A stretch of 64,000 nt of DNA from SVEL01 sp045126215 (GTDB lineage: Bacteria; Bacillota; Clostridia; Lachnospirales; Lachnospiraceae): contig JBGVOD010000013.1 in NCBI GenBank assembly GCA_045126215.1, positions 1 to 64,000 of the forward strand, given 5' to 3'. Positions 62,009 to 64,000 of this stretch are shown here, in pieces. The position numbers were made by a program, and so were the translations under genes. The notes under the pieces were generated by a model. That model searched no databases and was not told the origin of the DNA. It saw only the letters and a program-made list of their open reading frames with translations. Within the stretch, counting starts at the first letter, position 1. Every line of letters begins with the position of its first letter.

Positions 62009-63079
62009 CTAATCTCCAAAGCTTATTCCAATAGCTTTTGCTTCTTTTATTATTGATGATTCCGGATCAACTGTCTTAAGCTTTCCTGCAACATCTTCTA
62101 ATGGTACTCTGACTATTTCTCCGTCTTTTATTCCTACCATATTGCCATAATCTTTATCAAGAATCATCTGGGCTGCTGCCGCTCCAAATCTTGTAGAAAG
62201 AACTCTGTCATAAGGACATGGACTTCCACCTCTTTGAGTATGTCCTGGAATTGTAACTCTTATCTCCTGTCCTGTCTTCTCTTCTATTCGCTTTCCAATC
62301 TCATAAGAAACTGAAGGATACTGTCTTGAAGCAAGCTTTTTCTTATACTCCTTCTTTGAAAGCTTAGCATCTTCAACCGAAATTGCTCCCTCAGCTACTG
62401 CAAGAATAGAAAATCTCTTTCCCTCTTTTGTACGTTTCTTGATTGCATCTACAACCTTATCTATATCATATGGAATCTCAGGAATAAGTATGATGTCTGC
62501 ACCACTTGCCATTCCGGCATGCAATGTAAGCCATCCAACCTTATGTCCCATTACCTCGACAATGAAAACACGTCCATGCGATGCTGCTGTTGTATGAATA
62601 CAATCAATCGCATCTGTGGCAATATTTACAGCACTTTGGAAACCAAAGGTCATATCTGTTCCCCAAAGATCATTATCTATCGTCTTTGGAAGCGATACAA
62701 TATTAAGTCCCTCTTCCCTAAGGAGATTCGCTGTTTTTTGAGAACCATTTCCGCCAAGAACTACTAAACATTCAAGATCAAGCTTCTTATATGTTTTTTT
62801 CATAAGCTCAACTTTATCTCTACCTTCTGCATCGGGCTCTCTCATCTGTTTAAATGGCTGTCTTGATGTTCCAAGAATAGTTCCACCCTCAGTTAATATT
62901 CCGGAAAAATCCTTTTGCTTAAGTATTTTGTAGTCTTCATACATAAGACCTTTATATCCATCAATAAATCCAACGATTTCAACGTTTTTGATTTTGTTGT
63001 ATAAAGTCTTTGCAACTCCACGTATTGTTGCATTTAAACTTTGACAATCGCCACCACTAGTAAGCATTCCAATTCTCAT
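62009..63079 (-). CDS. pfkA: 6-phosphofructokinase (PfkA family)
   Basis: The 356-residue enzyme phosphorylates fructose 6-phosphate. The catalytic PKTIDNDLWGTDMTFGF (131-147) is complete. The phosphodonor-site loop is GGNGS (109-113), and Lys132 stands where ATP enzymes of the E. coli type have Gly; diphosphate-dependent enzymes have Asp at the 112 position and Lys at 132. Gly112 with Lys132 is a mixed combination seen in some ATP-using groups, so ATP is favoured but donor identity is not certain. AAAGAAAGGAAGG precedes the ATG. Confidence 0.9.
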   Translation of the reverse strand: MRIGMLTSGGDCQSLNATIRGVAKTLYNKIKNVEIVGFIDGYKGLMYEDYKILKQKDFSGILTEGGTILGTSRQPFKQMREPDAEGRDKVELMKKTYKKLDLECLVVLGGNGSQKTANLLREEGLNIVSLPKTIDNDLWGTDMTFGFQSAVNIATDAIDCIHTTAASHGRVFIVEVMGHKVGWLTLHAGMASGADIILIPEIPYDIDKVVDAIKKRTKEGKRFSILAVAEGAISVEDAKLSKKEYKKKLASRQYPSVSYEIGKRIEEKTGQEIRVTIPGHTQRGGSPCPYDRVLSTRFGAAAAQMILDKDYGNMVGIKDGEIVRVPLEDVAGKLKTVDPESSIIKEAKAIGISFGD

Positions 63080-63192
63080 ATAAACCTTCCTTTCTTTTTG
63101 ACTGACGATAAATAGGCATACATTATTTATTATATATTATGTCGAAAGTATTCGCAAGGAAAACTGTTGCTTGGTTTGTGTCAAGTACCCGT

Positions 63193-63221
63193 TTGACTTT
63201 TCATAAAAAATCATATATACT
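63193..63221 (+). promoter_or_regulatory. Promoter of the SRP RNA
   Basis: TTGACT (63193-63198), a 17-bp spacer and TATACT (63216-63221) predict a start near 63228, about 43 bases before the mature RNA 5' end, implying processing of a leader. Confidence 0.78.
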
Positions 63222-63270
63222 AGCAAAGCGTACTTTGATTATAAGTACCTTGAACAATGTCATAAAATTT

Positions 63271-63532
63271 CCACGCAGCCGGGGAGTTAGCGGTGCCCTG
63301 TACCTGCAAACCGCTTTAGCAGGGGTGATATCTGATTTCGGATGTTAGTTGGTGGAGCTGCCTTTTGTAAGTGGCGTTGACGTTTGGGTCTTATGCAATA
63401 GAAATTTACGAATCGTGTCAGGTCAGGAATGGAGCAGCACTAAGTAAAACCTTCTATGTGACGTAAGGTCACCTGGACTGAGTTAACTGCAGGAGTAACG
63501 TCTATTAACTTCATACAACATCAGATGCGTGG
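63271..63532 (+). ncRNA. ffs: Large signal recognition particle RNA (scRNA/ffs type)
   Basis: The 262-nt RNA belongs to the large Bacillus/Clostridia type with an Alu domain. The 5' end CCACGCA (63271-63277) pairs with TGCGTGG (63526-63532). Conserved blocks are GCCGGGGAGTTAGCGGTGCC, GTTTGGGTCTTATGCAATA and the domain IV hairpin (63415-63440) with GGAA loop (63426-63429) for Ffh binding. The closing pair of the loop is A-U rather than the common C-G. Its promoter lies 50 bases upstream. The RNA targets membrane proteins together with Ffh. Confidence 0.97.
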
Positions 63533-63546
63533 ATTTTATTTTTTGA
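63526..63546 (+). terminator. End of the SRP RNA transcript
   Basis: The closing arm TGCGTGG is followed by ATTTTATTTTTTG, a U-rich tract that probably ends the SRP transcript. The deoC ribosome site follows about 10 bases later. Confidence 0.6.
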
Positions 63547-63566
63547 TTGAAACATTGGAGGCTATA

Positions 63567-64000
63567 ATGGGAATTGACAGTAAGTATTTTGATCACACAA
63601 TCCTTAAAGCAGATGCAACAAAGGCAGATATACTTAAGATTATTGAAGAAGCCAAAAAATACAACTTCGCTTCCGTTTGTGTAAACAGCTGTTGGACATC
63701 ATTTGTTTCACAAAATCTCAAAGATACAGACATTAACACGTGTGTGGTTGTCGGTTTTCCTCTAGGTGCTATGAGCACAGATGCAAAGGCATTTGAAACG
63801 AGAAAAGCTATAGAAGATGGCGCTGATGAAATTGACATGGTTATAAATGTAGGTGCATTAAAAGAACAAGATTACTTTTCTGTACTTAATGATATTATTG
63901 CAGTAAGAAACGAATGTCAGAACAAAATATTAAAAGTTATTATTGAAACCTGCTACTTAACAGATGAAGAAAAAGTAAAAGCTTGTGAATTATCTGTAAA
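63567..64000 (+). CDS. deoC: Deoxyribose-phosphate aldolase (partial, continues past the window)
   Basis: The first 144 codons are in the window. The N-terminus FDHTILKADAT and the middle GFPLGAMSTDAKAFE, DEIDMVINVGAL and ILKVIIETC match DeoC, which splits deoxyribose 5-phosphate into acetaldehyde and glyceraldehyde 3-phosphate. The catalytic Lys lies beyond the window. TTGGAGG precedes the ATG. The function suits nucleoside salvage. Confidence 0.95.
   Translation, partial: MGIDSKYFDHTILKADATKADILKIIEEAKKYNFASVCVNSCWTSFVSQNLKDTDINTCVVVGFPLGAMSTDAKAFETRKAIEDGADEIDMVINVGALKEQDYFSVLNDIIAVRNECQNKILKVIIETCYLTDEEKVKACELSV

Noticed and set aside
63139..63348. Plus-strand frame of about 69 codons at the right end
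   Set aside because: It runs over the SRP RNA promoter and Alu domain.

Overview
The window is low-GC DNA from a Clostridia-type Firmicute, most likely a Lachnospiraceae relative. I base this on the short ProRS type, a large Bacillus-type SRP RNA, an S-box riboswitch upstream of metK, the recR/ybaB/dnaX and sua5/LMW-PTP/rpiB gene orders, a YwmB-family protein and YtvI- and CotS-like proteins. No plasmid, phage, IS or CRISPR signature is visible. Nearly all genes lie on the minus strand, tightly packed with 1-11 bp overlaps; the plus-strand exceptions are a gene end at 1-60, the genes at 8.7, 17.4 and 19.8 kb, and the SRP RNA plus deoC at the right edge.

Layout. 0-8.5 kb: PH-domain protein, phosphohexomutase, PEGA lipoprotein, CotS-like kinase fold, CCA-adding enzyme, proS and an RluA-type pseudouridine synthase. 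8.7-17.2 kb: AI-2E/YtvI-type membrane protein, a kinase/regulator pair, metK behind a SAM-I riboswitch, murA, a LysM-G5-M23 cell-wall hydrolase and a shikimate-kinase-like protein. 17.4-20.4 kb (plus strand): an HD-GYP protein fused to a GNAT domain, and pgsA. 20.6-28.8 kb: an OLD-type ATPase/nuclease, a flavin reductase, two unrecognised membrane-anchored proteins, a methyltransferase and a YwmB-family protein. 28.9-30.4 kb: a membrane metallopeptidase with a Gln/Asn/Tyr repeat tail. 30.7-37.9 kb: the complete F-type ATP synthase operon, whose c subunit carries a sodium-type ion-binding signature.

38.0-47.9 kb holds one apparent signalling operon: a large exported Ig-repeat protein, an FHA protein, a PP2C phosphatase, a transmembrane Ser/Thr kinase, and a small membrane protein with five tandem 11-residue units each bearing a TTVLS motif. 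The simplest reading is that the kinase phosphorylates the repeat array (and possibly the FHA protein), PP2C reverses this, and the FHA domain reads the mark; the exported protein would be the surface partner. 47.9-50.3 kb: dCMP deaminase, rpiB, an LMW-phosphatase fold lacking its catalytic cysteine, and sua5.

50.4-62.0 kb is the second stand-out region: dnaX-ybaB-recR run straight into a three-gene SMC-like set resembling Wadjet JetA-JetB-JetC, followed by a TPR/P-loop protein where a JetD nuclease would be expected. No JetD is visible anywhere in the window. pfkA, the SRP RNA and the start of deoC close the window. The best candidates for undescribed biology are the JetD-less JetABC-TPR/ATPase locus, the Thr-repeat/FHA/kinase/Ig operon, the YGNQ-repeat metallopeptidase and the HD-GYP-GNAT fusion.
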